DNA of 64,000 nucleotides from Xanthomonas sacchari (GTDB lineage: Bacteria; Pseudomonadota; Gammaproteobacteria; Xanthomonadales; Xanthomonadaceae): contig NZ_CP100647.1 in assembly GCF_024266585.1 (NCBI RefSeq), forward strand, positions 4,569,001 to 4,633,000. The letters run 5' to 3'. Both the position numbers and the translations under genes were made by a program. The notes below the pieces were generated by a model, which was not told the DNA's origin, did no database searches, and saw only the letters and a list, made by a program, of their open reading frames with translations. Positions 42,391 to 50,901 of this stretch are shown here, in pieces (position 1 is the first letter of the stretch; each line of letters starts with the position of its first letter).

Positions 42391-43208
42391 GCCGGCGCGG
42401 CATCATCTGGCTGGCGTCCTATCCGAAGTCCGGCAATACCTGGGTGCGCTGCCTGATCTCCAGCCTGCAGACCGGCGCAGCCGAGGTGGCGATCGATACG
42501 CTCGGCCGCAGTCTGCCGTACGCGGCCTCGCGCAGTTGGCTCGAGCAATTCGTCGACGTGGACAGCAGCGACCTCGCACCGAGCGAACTTCGTCTTCTGC
42601 GCAGCAGCGCCTATCGGCAATGCGCGGCACAGTCGCTGGAGCTGCTCAAAGTGCACGATCGCTACGACGCGACGCTGTTTCCAGCAGACGCGACCCTGGC
42701 AACGGTCTACATCGTGCGCGACCCACGGGATATCGCGCCTTCCTGGGCCGACCAGACGAACATCGACGTCGACGCCGCCATCCGCCAGATGTGCGACGCC
42801 GGCCTGACCATGAGCCGTGCCGGCCCCTCGTTCCGCACCCAGACGCCGCAATGGTATGGGTCCTGGTCAGGGCATGCCGCCTCATGGCTGCAGCGGGCTC
42901 CAGGGCCACGCCTGCTCCTGCACTACGAAGCTCTTCTGGCGCAGCCCATGCGGGAGACGACACGTCTTGCGGAATTCCTGGGTCTGCCCGCCGACCCATC
43001 GCATGTGGCACGCGCCGTCGCCGCCTGCCGCTTCGAGACCCTACGCAGCGTGGAGGAACGTCACGGATTCGCCGAGCGTAGCCGCGAGCAGGCACGATTC
43101 TTTCGCCAAGGCCGCGCTGGCGCATGGCGGTCCGCGCTCACCACGGAACAGGCACAGCGCCTGGTCGCCGACCACGGCGTGGTCATGGACTGGCTTGGCT
43201 ATCGCTGA
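42387..43208 (+). CDS. Sulfotransferase
   Basis: A 273-residue PAPS-dependent sulfotransferase: 5-prime phosphosulfate loop PKSGNTW at 13-19, and the 3-prime phosphate motif VYIVRDPRDI at 107-116. It is coupled to the kinase (ATGA). Sulfation of a peptide or a glycan is possible; the cluster context points to a RiPP tailoring role. The last 26 nt overlap the convergent acetyltransferase gene. Confidence 0.88.
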   Translation: MSRRGIIWLASYPKSGNTWVRCLISSLQTGAAEVAIDTLGRSLPYAASRSWLEQFVDVDSSDLAPSELRLLRSSAYRQCAAQSLELLKVHDRYDATLFPADATLATVYIVRDPRDIAPSWADQTNIDVDAAIRQMCDAGLTMSRAGPSFRTQTPQWYGSWSGHAASWLQRAPGPRLLLHYEALLAQPMRETTRLAEFLGLPADPSHVARAVAACRFETLRSVEERHGFAERSREQARFFRQGRAGAWRSALTTEQAQRLVADHGVVMDWLGYR

Positions 43209-43716
43209 GGGCAGGACGCCAGGCCATATGCCAGGAGATACCGGCATCGGCAAATTTCTGGAAGCCGAGTCGGTGGTACAGCCCGACCGCAGGATTGCCT
43301 TTTTTCACCTCGAGCAGCACACGCCGCCCTTCGGCACGCGCCTGGTTCAGCACCGCGCCGATCAGGATCGTTCCGATCCCCTGGCGGCGGTAATCGGATG
43401 ACAACAGGATGTCCAGCACGCGGAGATCGCCTTCATCGGTCGCCGCCAGATAGAGACGGCCAACCACGCTTTCCTGCTGCGCCAGCACCAGAAACAAGGC
43501 ATCTGGATGCAGCAGGGCGTAATGGCGGCGTTGTGCCTGGACCTGTTGATCGAGCAATGCGGCCTTTGCCGTATCGTCCCACGGCAGCATCGCGAATTCG
43601 GCCCAGCGCTCTTCCCGGAGCAGGGCGCGCAGCGCCGACATGTCCGCCGCGCACTCGGGGCGGATCGCCATGCCCAGCGCCGACAATGGCGCCGGGCAGG
43701 CGAAGTGCAGCGACAT
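43183..43716 (-). CDS. GNAT-family N-acetyltransferase
   Basis: A 177-residue GNAT protein: FLVLAQQESVVGRLYLAATDEGDLRVLDILLSSDYRRQGIGTILI includes the acetyl-CoA loop R-R-Q-G-I-G, and GNPAVGLYHRLGFQKF is the usual C-terminal motif. The ATG at 43716 shares a base with the stop of the upstream collar gene (TGATG), so it is translated with the three collar proteins. An acyl acceptor on those proteins or on the peptide is possible but unproven. Confidence 0.88.
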   Translation of the reverse strand: MSLHFACPAPLSALGMAIRPECAADMSALRALLREERWAEFAMLPWDDTAKAALLDQQVQAQRRHYALLHPDALFLVLAQQESVVGRLYLAATDEGDLRVLDILLSSDYRRQGIGTILIGAVLNQARAEGRRVLLEVKKGNPAVGLYHRLGFQKFADAGISWHMAWRPALSDSQASP

Positions 43717-44303
43717 CACGGCCTGGGCGGATAGATGCCATCCGTGGCGCAGATGCAGTAGCGCACCGTGGTGAACGGTTGACGGTTTTCGTGTGCCTGC
43801 ACCGATGTGGAGGTAGCGGGGAAAGGCGTCAGCGTATTGGGCGACATCTGGCCGAGCGGCGTTCCCACGGCCGGCGCATACGCCAGATACGTCTGTCTCG
43901 GCGTGAGGGTCAGATTCAGCAAGCGCGTCACGTAAGCGGCCGCGCTCGGTGTATTGACGAAGGCCGTCAGGGCGGTGGCCGGCCTGACGAACTGCGTGGA
44001 GATGGTGTGCGTGTGTGCCGGCAATTGCGACGAAGAAGTCAACGCAACGGTGTCGGCGCCCTGCAACTGGCCCATGGTGGTGTTGGTCAACCCCGGCCCC
44101 TGACCCTGGCCGGTGACCGCGCGGCCGCGCAGATCCGGCAGTCCGAACGTATTCTGCTTGTCGCCCCCGTAGGCAAAGCCGATCACTCCGAACAGCGCCT
44201 GATACTGCTGGATGCTGACCGTCTGCCCCATGCACTCGAGCCAGCCATCGGGCGCGAAGTTGTAAGGGAACGCCCGCACTTCGCCGATAAAGCTATTGGA
44301 CAT
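43716..44303 (-). CDS. Tail-collar domain protein (MdpB-like), copy 1
   Basis: A 195-residue protein with the N-terminal collar domain of the microcystin-dependent (MdpB) family: IGEVRAFPYNFAPDGWLECMGQ, then FGVIGFAYGGDKQNTFGLPDLRGRA. The C-terminal half has QLPAHTHT, a short variable part, and a final RYCICATDGIYPPRP. These proteins resemble phage tail collar/fibre pieces but often occur outside prophages in bacterial clusters. It is the third gene of a three-gene tandem set and is followed by the GNAT gene. Confidence 0.88.
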   Translation of the reverse strand: MSNSFIGEVRAFPYNFAPDGWLECMGQTVSIQQYQALFGVIGFAYGGDKQNTFGLPDLRGRAVTGQGQGPGLTNTTMGQLQGADTVALTSSSQLPAHTHTISTQFVRPATALTAFVNTPSAAAYVTRLLNLTLTPRQTYLAYAPAVGTPLGQMSPNTLTPFPATSTSVQAHENRQPFTTVRYCICATDGIYPPRP

Positions 44304-44327
44304 GTCGAACTCCTTTGCGATGGCCGG

Positions 44328-44879
44328 TCACGGCCGCTGCGGGTAGAACCCGTTCAGGCAGATCAGATAGTTGAGCGTCTGCGTGGCCATGTGGTTGTCG
44401 TGGGGCTGATTGGCGCCGCTCACGTTCACCGCCATCGGTGCCAATGGGTAGACGGAATCGGTCGTCCCCGCGGGCGGGATGAAGTACGCCACTTCCGAGT
44501 TCTGAGGTGCGGCAAGCAGATTGCCCACAGGGGTCAGCGCAGACGCCGGTGCGGTCACCGCCTGCAGGGTGTGACCGTGCGCGGGCATTTCCGCCGTTTG
44601 CAGCGACACCGTCTCGGTACCGAACTTCTGGCCCAATACGCGCGCCGTCAGTTGCGGCGCCGGCGCGCGTGCCACGCCCTGCCCTTGCGAGACCGCGACA
44701 CGGCCGCGCAGATCCGGCAGATTGAAGTTGACCCTGCCGTCGCCGCCGTAGGTGGTGCCGATGAGCGAGTACAGCGCCATGTAGGTATTAATCTGCAGCT
44801 GGCGTCCGTCGCAGAACGCCCAGCCCTCGGGTTCGTAGTTGCCGGCGAAAAGGATGATCTGACCGGTATAGGCATCCAT
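44328..44879 (-). CDS. Tail-collar domain protein (MdpB-like), copy 2
   Basis: A 183-residue paralogue of the flanking genes: TGQIILFAGNYEPEGWAFCDGR start, YGGDGRVNFNLPDLRGR collar core, EMPAHGHT, and C-terminal YLICLNGFYPQRP. Each copy keeps the collar start and the terminal I-C-x-x-G-x-Y-P-x-R-P motif, and varies between them. It follows copy 3 by 24 nt. Confidence 0.88.
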   Translation of the reverse strand: MDAYTGQIILFAGNYEPEGWAFCDGRQLQINTYMALYSLIGTTYGGDGRVNFNLPDLRGRVAVSQGQGVARAPAPQLTARVLGQKFGTETVSLQTAEMPAHGHTLQAVTAPASALTPVGNLLAAPQNSEVAYFIPPAGTTDSVYPLAPMAVNVSGANQPHDNHMATQTLNYLICLNGFYPQRP

Positions 44880-44903
44880 GGTGTGGTTCCTTTGTGGCCC
44901 GCG

Positions 44904-45443
44904 TCAGGGGCGCTGCGGGTAGATGCCGACCGTGCAGATGCAGAAATTCAGCACCAGCGATGGCTGCATGTTGTTGTGGGCGGCACCGCCACCTTGCTGG
45001 CTCACGGAGTCAGCCGCCAGACCGACCAACGTGCCGGTTGGCGCGTACAGATTGTGCGGTGTCGGTGTCTGCGCGAGGAGTTCGTTCCCGTCCAATGCGC
45101 CAGTGGTGGCCGCCGTATTGGCCGCGTTGACCAGGTGGGTATGCGGCGGAATCTGCGCCGCGGTCAGCGCCACGCCCTCCAGGCCGCCATAGGTGCCGAC
45201 CGTGTAGACCACCGTCGGCGTGGTGAGCGGATTGACGCCCTGGCCCACCGGCACGCGGCCGCGCAGGTCCGGCAGATTGAACGTGGTCTTGCCGTCGCCG
45301 CCATACTGGTTGCCGAGCAGCGAGGCCAGCGCGACGTTGCTGTTGATCGGCAACGAGCGGCCATCGCATGGCAACCATCCGGCGGGCGCCCAGTCGATCG
45401 GAAACAGGCGAATTTCGCCTACAAACGCATCGGTCTCATTCAT
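44904..45443 (-). CDS. Tail-collar domain protein (MdpB-like), copy 3
   Basis: A 179-residue protein and the first of the tandem set; a GAGGAG ribosome site precedes the ATG at 45443. It has VGEIRLFPIDWAPAGWLPCDGRS, YGGDGKTTFNLPDLRGR, QIPPHTHL and the terminal FCICTVGIYPQRP. It is transcribed away from the nucleotidyltransferase. No capsid, portal or tail-tube gene is near, so this is not a prophage remnant in the usual sense. Confidence 0.88.
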   Translation of the reverse strand: MNETDAFVGEIRLFPIDWAPAGWLPCDGRSLPINSNVALASLLGNQYGGDGKTTFNLPDLRGRVPVGQGVNPLTTPTVVYTVGTYGGLEGVALTAAQIPPHTHLVNAANTAATTGALDGNELLAQTPTPHNLYAPTGTLVGLAADSVSQQGGGAAHNNMQPSLVLNFCICTVGIYPQRP

Positions 45444-45577
45444 CGTGCGGCTCCTCAAATGTCAGCACTGGCGCGCGCGTCGTATCCCCGATCGCACGCG
45501 TCCCCCCATCCCTCAAGCTGCGCAGAGCGTCGCGCCGCAGGTCGAAGGTATGCTACACAGCGCGCGAGCGACCAATC

Positions 45578-45596
45578 CATCAGTCAAGGACTGATG
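45578..45596. promoter_or_regulatory. Perfect palindrome between divergent arms of the RiPP locus
   Basis: CATCAGTC-AAG-GACTGATG is a perfect 8-bp inverted repeat with a 3-nt spacer. It sits between the collar genes and the small-ORF/nucleotidyltransferase pair, about 36 nt before the start of the small ORF, so it is well placed for an operator. Confidence 0.4.
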
Positions 45597-45631
45597 CGCG
45601 CCGAAAGAATCACGGGGAACAGAGAGGAATC

Positions 45632-45796
45632 ATGTGTGCGCTGAGCCACTTAGCACTTTCCACGGCATGCGCGATGCGGCCTCGTATGCAAATTTTGTCT
45701 ACGTACGAGTACAAGTCCGCTGCAATGCATGATCGGCCTCCAGTCGTGGCCACGCTTGCCGATCGCGCGCGCAACGCGGCCCTGCTCACGCCGTGA
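45632..45796 (+). CDS. Small coupled ORF (54 aa) ahead of the nucleotidyltransferase
   Basis: A 54-codon frame with a near-ideal ribosome site (AGAGAGGAATC before the ATG at 45632). Its TGA overlaps the GTG start of the nucleotidyltransferase (GTGA), a clear coupling arrangement. The product has no recognised domain; the second half has a STYEYKSAAMHDRPPVV stretch. It could be a second small peptide of the locus or a leader ORF whose job is coupling. Confidence 0.55.
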   Translation: MCALSHLALSTACAMRPRMQILSTYEYKSAAMHDRPPVVATLADRARNAALLTP

Positions 45797-46971
45797 CGCG
45801 CCCATGCACCGCCTGGTCGCCCGCGTTCGACTACGCACTGCGCGTCCTGCGCTCAGAAACAGCAGCCTGCAGTGCGAGCGCGATCGATCCACGCGCGTTC
45901 GCACGCGTGCTTGCGCAGCATCGCCTGGCGCTCGCGCTACCGCCGGCCGACGCACTGGATGGCGCCATGCCGACGCCGCTGCGCGACACGCTCCGCCAAC
46001 GCCAACGTAGCACCCTCCTGCGCACGCTGCGGCAGACCGCGGCACTGCAGCAGATCGTTCGTGGCCTGGACGATGCCGGACTGCGCCACTGCCTGCTCAA
46101 GGGCCAGGGCTACGCCGCCCTGTTCGGCACCCCGCAAAATCGCGAGGCCTGCGATATCGATCTGTTGATCGATGCGGCCGACCGCGACCGCGCCTTGGCG
46201 CTGCTGCAAGACCTGGACTATGTGCTGGATCCGGATGCGGCGGGCAGGCTCGAGCGATACACGCGCGACAATCACGCCCTGTCCTTGCGGCATGCCGACA
46301 ACGGGCTGGTGCTGGAACTGCATCTGCGTCTGGCCAACTGGGCCCGCGAATTCCCGCTGCAACCGGCAGCGCTGTGGGATCACCACACCACCCTCGTCCG
46401 CGTGGCCGGGATGCAGGTGACCACGCTGGCGCCGCCGCTGGCGGTGGTCTATGCCGCCTTCCACGGCAACAAGCACAACTGGCACCGCGCCTTCTGGCTG
46501 GTGGATCTCGCGCAGGCGCTGCGCAGCCCGTCGCAGGATTGGGCGGCCACCCTGGCGCTGGCACGGCAGCTGGGCGTGGAACGGCAATTGGCCCTGGGCG
46601 TCCTGTTGGCCGAGGCCACGCTCGGCGTGCCCTTGCCCGCGGCCTTGCGCGAACAGGCATCGCTGCTGCGCAACGCGCGCTTCGCGGCCGACACTCTGCT
46701 GCCGCACCTGGATGCACTCGGCTCCGATCGCGGCGCCGACCTGGCGGCTCGGCTCGGCATGGCGCGCTATACCCTGCGCCTGCTGTCGCTGCAGTCGAAC
46801 TGGCGCGGCCGCCTGCAGCTGATCCCGTTCCTGCTGGCACCCACCGAGGACGATCGCCTGGCCACGCCCCTGCCGCGAGCGCTGCAGTGGGCCTATCCGG
46901 GACTGCGCGCGCTACGCCTGGCCAGGCAACACCTGCGCAAACGTCGCGGCGTGCGGCGCAGCCCGGACTGA
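45793..46971 (+). CDS. Nucleotidyltransferase family protein (NTP_transf_5 type)
   Basis: A 392-residue protein with a GTG start coupled to the small ORF. Its core has GLRHCLLKGQGYAALFG, then REACDIDLLIDAADRDRALALLQDLDY, where the D-x-D-x-x pair matches the metal-binding site of the nucleotidyltransferase fold, and VVYAAFHGNKHNWHRAFWLVDLAQAL. Proteins of this family recur in lasso clusters that also carry HPr-kinase-like genes. It converges on corA with a 13-nt gap. Confidence 0.85.
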   Translation: MTRPCTAWSPAFDYALRVLRSETAACSASAIDPRAFARVLAQHRLALALPPADALDGAMPTPLRDTLRQRQRSTLLRTLRQTAALQQIVRGLDDAGLRHCLLKGQGYAALFGTPQNREACDIDLLIDAADRDRALALLQDLDYVLDPDAAGRLERYTRDNHALSLRHADNGLVLELHLRLANWAREFPLQPAALWDHHTTLVRVAGMQVTTLAPPLAVVYAAFHGNKHNWHRAFWLVDLAQALRSPSQDWAATLALARQLGVERQLALGVLLAEATLGVPLPAALREQASLLRNARFAADTLLPHLDALGSDRGADLAARLGMARYTLRLLSLQSNWRGRLQLIPFLLAPTEDDRLATPLPRALQWAYPGLRALRLARQHLRKRRGVRRSPD

Positions 46972-46984
46972 GTGCGGCTGTCGC

Positions 46985-47905
46985 TCAGATCCAGCCGCGT
47001 CGGCGGAACCACGCCAGCGGCAGCAGCATGCTCAGCACGATCACGCCCAGCGCCCAGTAGTAGGCGTCGTGCCATTTCAGTTCGGGCATGTGCGCGAAGT
47101 TCATGCCCCAGACGCCGACCAGCACCGTTGGCGGGATGCCCACCACCGACGCCACCGCCATCACCTTCATCACGTTGTTCTGGTCGACGTTGATCATGCC
47201 CAGCACGCTGTCGAGCAGGAACTCGATGCGGTCGTTCAACTGTTGCTCGAACTCGCTCAGGGTGACCAGATCCTTGTGCAGCAGGCCGATGCGCCTGGCC
47301 GCGTCCTCGCCGAACCAGTCCGGCGCGGCGTCGTCCAGGTAGGTGGCCAGGCGCAGCAGGCCGTGGCCGGCGTTGTGCATGCCGCCCAGGCGCCGGCCCA
47401 TGTCGCCGACGTCGTGCAGCATCCGCTCCAGATGCCGCGACCTGTGCCGCGCATGCGGGCGGTCGAAGGCCACCCGCGTGGTCTCGGTGATCTGCGCCTC
47501 CAGCGCTTCCAGGCGATCGGCCAGGCGCCCGACCAGTTGGTCGAGCAGGCGCAGCAGCAGGTCGTCGCTGCTGCGGCAGGGGCTGTGCTGCAGTTGCGCG
47601 GCCACCGCGTCCAGCGACCCCATCGGCTGCTCGCGCTGGGTCACCAGCACCCGCGGCGACACCGCGAAGCCGAGCGGCGCGGTCGGGCCGTCCTCGTCCT
47701 GGAAGCGCGGCACGTTGAGGAACAGCACCTCGCCCTCCACCCGCACCCGGCTGCTGAACTCGATCTCGCCGATGGCCGCGCGCGTGGGCACCGCGAAGCC
47801 CACCTTCTGGTCGACCTCGGCCAGCTCCGCCTCGCTCGGCCGGCATAGGTCCACCCAGCACACCGGCGTATCGGAGGTGCCGCCGAGGCGGTGGATGGTG
47901 ATCAT
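46985..47905 (-). CDS. CorA-family divalent cation transporter
   Basis: A 306-residue CorA-type protein with a cytoplasmic N-domain, long helices (DLLLRLLDQLVGRLADRLEALEAQI and a second EFEQQLNDRIEFLLDSVLGMINVDQNNVMKVM) and two C-terminal membrane segments. The selectivity motif is GMN in VWGMNFAHMPE. It moves magnesium or a similar ion into the cell. The length is slightly short of E. coli CorA but complete. Confidence 0.92.
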   Translation of the reverse strand: MITIHRLGGTSDTPVCWVDLCRPSEAELAEVDQKVGFAVPTRAAIGEIEFSSRVRVEGEVLFLNVPRFQDEDGPTAPLGFAVSPRVLVTQREQPMGSLDAVAAQLQHSPCRSSDDLLLRLLDQLVGRLADRLEALEAQITETTRVAFDRPHARHRSRHLERMLHDVGDMGRRLGGMHNAGHGLLRLATYLDDAAPDWFGEDAARRIGLLHKDLVTLSEFEQQLNDRIEFLLDSVLGMINVDQNNVMKVMAVASVVGIPPTVLVGVWGMNFAHMPELKWHDAYYWALGVIVLSMLLPLAWFRRRGWI

Positions 47906-48022
47906 CGGGACGGGCTCGCGCAGGAAAGGCCGCGAGCATCCGTCAGCGCGCGCAGAGCGTCAACGACCACCGCGCGCACCGGTTCAGGCTAGGGCGTGTC
48001 ATCAATCCCCGAGCATGCCGCG

Positions 48023-48117
48023 CCGCGATTGCGCGCGCCTGTGGCAAGGAAGCGCGAGGAAGTGGACGTGCGTCCACGCCCGAGCGATGACGCGGCCACG
48101 GGCGCGCGCAATCGCGG
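48023..48117. repeat. Long imperfect hairpin in the corA-cycA gap
   Basis: Arms 48023-48045 and 48095-48117 pair at 22 of 23 positions (CCGCGATTGCGCGCGCC family). The centre has a second palindrome, GTGGACG-TG-CGTCCAC, at 48062-48077. A further hairpin (CTGGCAG...CTGCCAG) follows to the right. The fold reads as a small mobile repeat or RNA element rather than a gene end. Confidence 0.55.
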
Positions 48118-48188
48118 CCCTTCGGGTTGGGGCCTGGCAGGCGCGCTGCCAGACCCAACGCGGCATACTCGGGAATTGGTGACCCGCC

Positions 48189-49559
48189 CTAGGCGCTGCG
48201 GCGCTTCAACGCATAGCCCACGCCCAGCAGCAGGAACCACACCGGGCTGGCGAACAGCGCCTGGCGGGTATCGGCCTGCAGGGTCAATAGCACCAGCACG
48301 AAGGCGAAGAACGCCAGGCACACGTAGCACATCGCCACCCCGCCGGGCATCTTGAACGCGGAGGCCGCATGCAGCTGCGGGCGCTTGCGTCGATAGGCGA
48401 TGTAGGCGCACAGGATCAGCGACCAGACGAACATGAACAGCACCGCGGCCAGCGTGGTGACCAGGGTGAAGGCGGTGACCAGGTTCGGGATCAGGTACAT
48501 CAGCACGGTGCCGCCGAGCAGGCAGGCGCAGGAGAACAGCAGGCCGCGCGCCGGCACCGCCGCACGCGAGAGCCGGGCGAAGCCACGCGGCGCGTGCCGC
48601 TCCTCGGCCAGGCCGTAGAGCATGCGGCTGGTGGAAAAGATGCCGCTGTTGGCCGAGGAGGTGGCCGAGGTCAGCACCACGAAGTTGATCAGGCTGGCCG
48701 CGGCCGGCACGCCGGCCAGCACGAACAGCTCCACGAACGGGCTCTTGCCCGGCACCACCTCGCGCCACGGCGTCACCGCCATGATCGCGACCAGCGCCAG
48801 CACGTAGAACACCAGGATGCGCACCGGGATCGAGTTGATCGCCTTGGGCAGGTTGCGGCGCGGGTCGGCGGTCTCGGCGGCGGTGGTACCGACCAGTTCG
48901 ATGCCGACGAAGGCGAACACCGCGATCTGGAACCCGGCGAAGAACCCGCCCAACCCCATCGGGAACATGCCGCCGTCGTTCCACAGGTTGGCCAACGAGG
49001 CCACGTGCCCGGACGGCGACTGGAAACCCCAGGCGACCAGGCCGGCGCCGGTGAGGATCAGCGCGCAGATCGCGATGATCTTGATCAGCGCGAACCAGAA
49101 TTCCATTTCGCCGAACAGCTTCACCGTCACCAGGTTCAGCCCCAGCAGCAACAGCACGCACAGCATCGCCGGGATCCAGGGCGCCAGCGTCGGGAACCAG
49201 AACTGCGCGTAGGCGGCGATCGCGATCACGTCGGCGATGGCGGTGATGATCCAGCAGAACCAGTAGGTCCAGCCGCAGAAGAACCCGGCCCAGGGCCCCA
49301 GCAGGTCGGTGGAGAAGTCGATGAAGGACTTGTACTCCAGGTTCGACAGCAGCAGCTCGCCCATCGCGCGCATCACGAAGAACAGCATCACGCCGATGAT
49401 CAGGTACACGAACAGGATCGAGGGCCCGGCCAGGCTGATGGTCTTGCCCGAGCCCATGAACAGGCCGGTGCCGATCGCCCCGCCGATCGCGATCAGCTGC
49501 AGGTGGCGGTTGGAGAGACTGCGCTGCAGGTGGTCGGGCTGGGCGGACGGATCGGTCAT
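48189..49559 (-). CDS. cycA: D-serine/D-alanine/glycine transporter
   Basis: A 456-residue APC-superfamily permease very close to E. coli CycA from end to end: NRHLQLIAIGGAIGTGLFMG at the start, MGELLLSNLEYKSF, FAGFQIAVFAFVGIELVGTT and a C-terminal DTRQAL segment. It imports small neutral amino acids with protons. The ATG at 49559 gives a short hydrophilic N-terminus as in the family. Confidence 0.93.
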   Translation of the reverse strand: MTDPSAQPDHLQRSLSNRHLQLIAIGGAIGTGLFMGSGKTISLAGPSILFVYLIIGVMLFFVMRAMGELLLSNLEYKSFIDFSTDLLGPWAGFFCGWTYWFCWIITAIADVIAIAAYAQFWFPTLAPWIPAMLCVLLLLGLNLVTVKLFGEMEFWFALIKIIAICALILTGAGLVAWGFQSPSGHVASLANLWNDGGMFPMGLGGFFAGFQIAVFAFVGIELVGTTAAETADPRRNLPKAINSIPVRILVFYVLALVAIMAVTPWREVVPGKSPFVELFVLAGVPAAASLINFVVLTSATSSANSGIFSTSRMLYGLAEERHAPRGFARLSRAAVPARGLLFSCACLLGGTVLMYLIPNLVTAFTLVTTLAAVLFMFVWSLILCAYIAYRRKRPQLHAASAFKMPGGVAMCYVCLAFFAFVLVLLTLQADTRQALFASPVWFLLLGVGYALKRRSA

Positions 49560-49733
49560 GGGCGCAGGCCATCGCGAGGGATTAGCCTGCAAACATAGAA
49601 GATGGCGGCAGCGTGCGCCAGCCGCGCGTGACGCGGGCGGGTCCGCGGCGGCACGGCGCGGCGCGGGCGGCGGTACCGGCGATGTCCTGATCGGCGCGCG
49701 TGCGGCGCCCCAGATCGGCCCAGGCGGCGGCAC

Positions 49734-50612
49734 TCACACCAATTTGGTGCGCCGCCACCACCGCGTGACCTTTTCCTCGCGCACCAGGGTGAACAGGCCG
49801 GCGCCCAGGATCAGCGCGATGCCCACCGCCATCGGCCAGTCCAGGTGGTCGTGGAACAGCCAGTAGCCGAAGCCGATCGCCCACAGCATCTGGCTGTACT
49901 GGGTCGGTGCCACCGCGCTGATCGGCGCCGCCTGCGAGGCGTACATCATGAAGATCGCGGCCAGGCCGGCGAGCAGGCCGTAGCCGGCCAGCAGGATCCA
50001 CTGCTGCCAGGTCGGCCAGACGAAGGTCGGCAGCATCAGCAGGCCGCCCATCAGCAGCGGGCCGAGCACGCCGGCGCCGTACAGGGTCAGGCGCTTCTCG
50101 CCGGGCCCGGCCATGCGCAGGCTGATCACCGACACCGCCCCCACCAGCCCGCAGACGATCGCCGCGACATGGCCCTGGCCCAGGTGCCGGAAGCCCGGCC
50201 GCAGCACCACCAGCACCCCGATGAAGCCGACGATCACCGCCAGCCAGCGCCGCCAGCGCACCTCCTCCTTGAGCAACAGCACCGACAGCACGGTGACGAA
50301 GATCGGCATCAGGAAGATCAGCGCGAATGCCTCGGCCATCGGCAGCAGGGTGAAGGCGGTGACCGCGGACAGGTTGCCGGCCGCGCCGGTGAACGCGCGC
50401 AGCAGCCAGATGCTGGGCCGCTGCGCCACCACCACCTCGCGCCAGCGGTCGCCCGGCTTCTTCAGGAACGGCAGCGCGGACAGCATCAGCAGCGCGCCGA
50501 AGAACACCACCTCGTAGGCCGGCAACGACCCCTCCAGCCCCTTCACGAAGGCGTCGCTGATCGAATAGGCGGCATAACAGGCAAAACCGAGCAGCACACC
50601 CTTGAGCATCAT
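49734..50612 (-). CDS. DMT-family (EamA) transporter
   Basis: A 292-residue protein with about ten membrane helices and two EamA repeats (GLEGSLPAYEVVFFGALLML in the first, and GLLAGLAAIFMMYASQAAPISAVAPTQYSQMLWAIGFGYWLFHDHLDW in the second). Such permeases export amino acids, sugars or nucleotides; the substrate is unknown. Two Met codons start it; the first (50612) is used. Confidence 0.85.
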   Translation of the reverse strand: MMLKGVLLGFACYAAYSISDAFVKGLEGSLPAYEVVFFGALLMLSALPFLKKPGDRWREVVVAQRPSIWLLRAFTGAAGNLSAVTAFTLLPMAEAFALIFLMPIFVTVLSVLLLKEEVRWRRWLAVIVGFIGVLVVLRPGFRHLGQGHVAAIVCGLVGAVSVISLRMAGPGEKRLTLYGAGVLGPLLMGGLLMLPTFVWPTWQQWILLAGYGLLAGLAAIFMMYASQAAPISAVAPTQYSQMLWAIGFGYWLFHDHLDWPMAVGIALILGAGLFTLVREEKVTRWWRRTKLV

Positions 50613-50901
50613 GAGCCTCTTGCGATCGAACGGCGCCCCATACCGGGCACACGGGAACTAGCGCCCATTATGCGGGGGGAACGGAAGCAGCGACCGCGCG
50701 AACCGTCCAAGACCCAACAAATTCTTAAGCAATGCGTTGCTATAAGCCTCAGCGCAACCAAGGGTGCGCCCGCGGTTGCATCCAGGGAGCGGGAGTTGCC
50801 TCCGTGTCAGGACGACGCGAACCCAAGACCGCCTCGTCGGCCTCCCTGCTGCCTTGAATCCAATCGCAACGCGTCCGTTGCATGCAGCCAGAGACCGCCC
50901 G

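Noticed and set aside
43716-45443. The collar genes as a prophage remnant
   Set aside because: No integrase, capsid, portal, terminase or lysis gene nearby and no attachment-site repeat; the genes are coupled to a GNAT gene.
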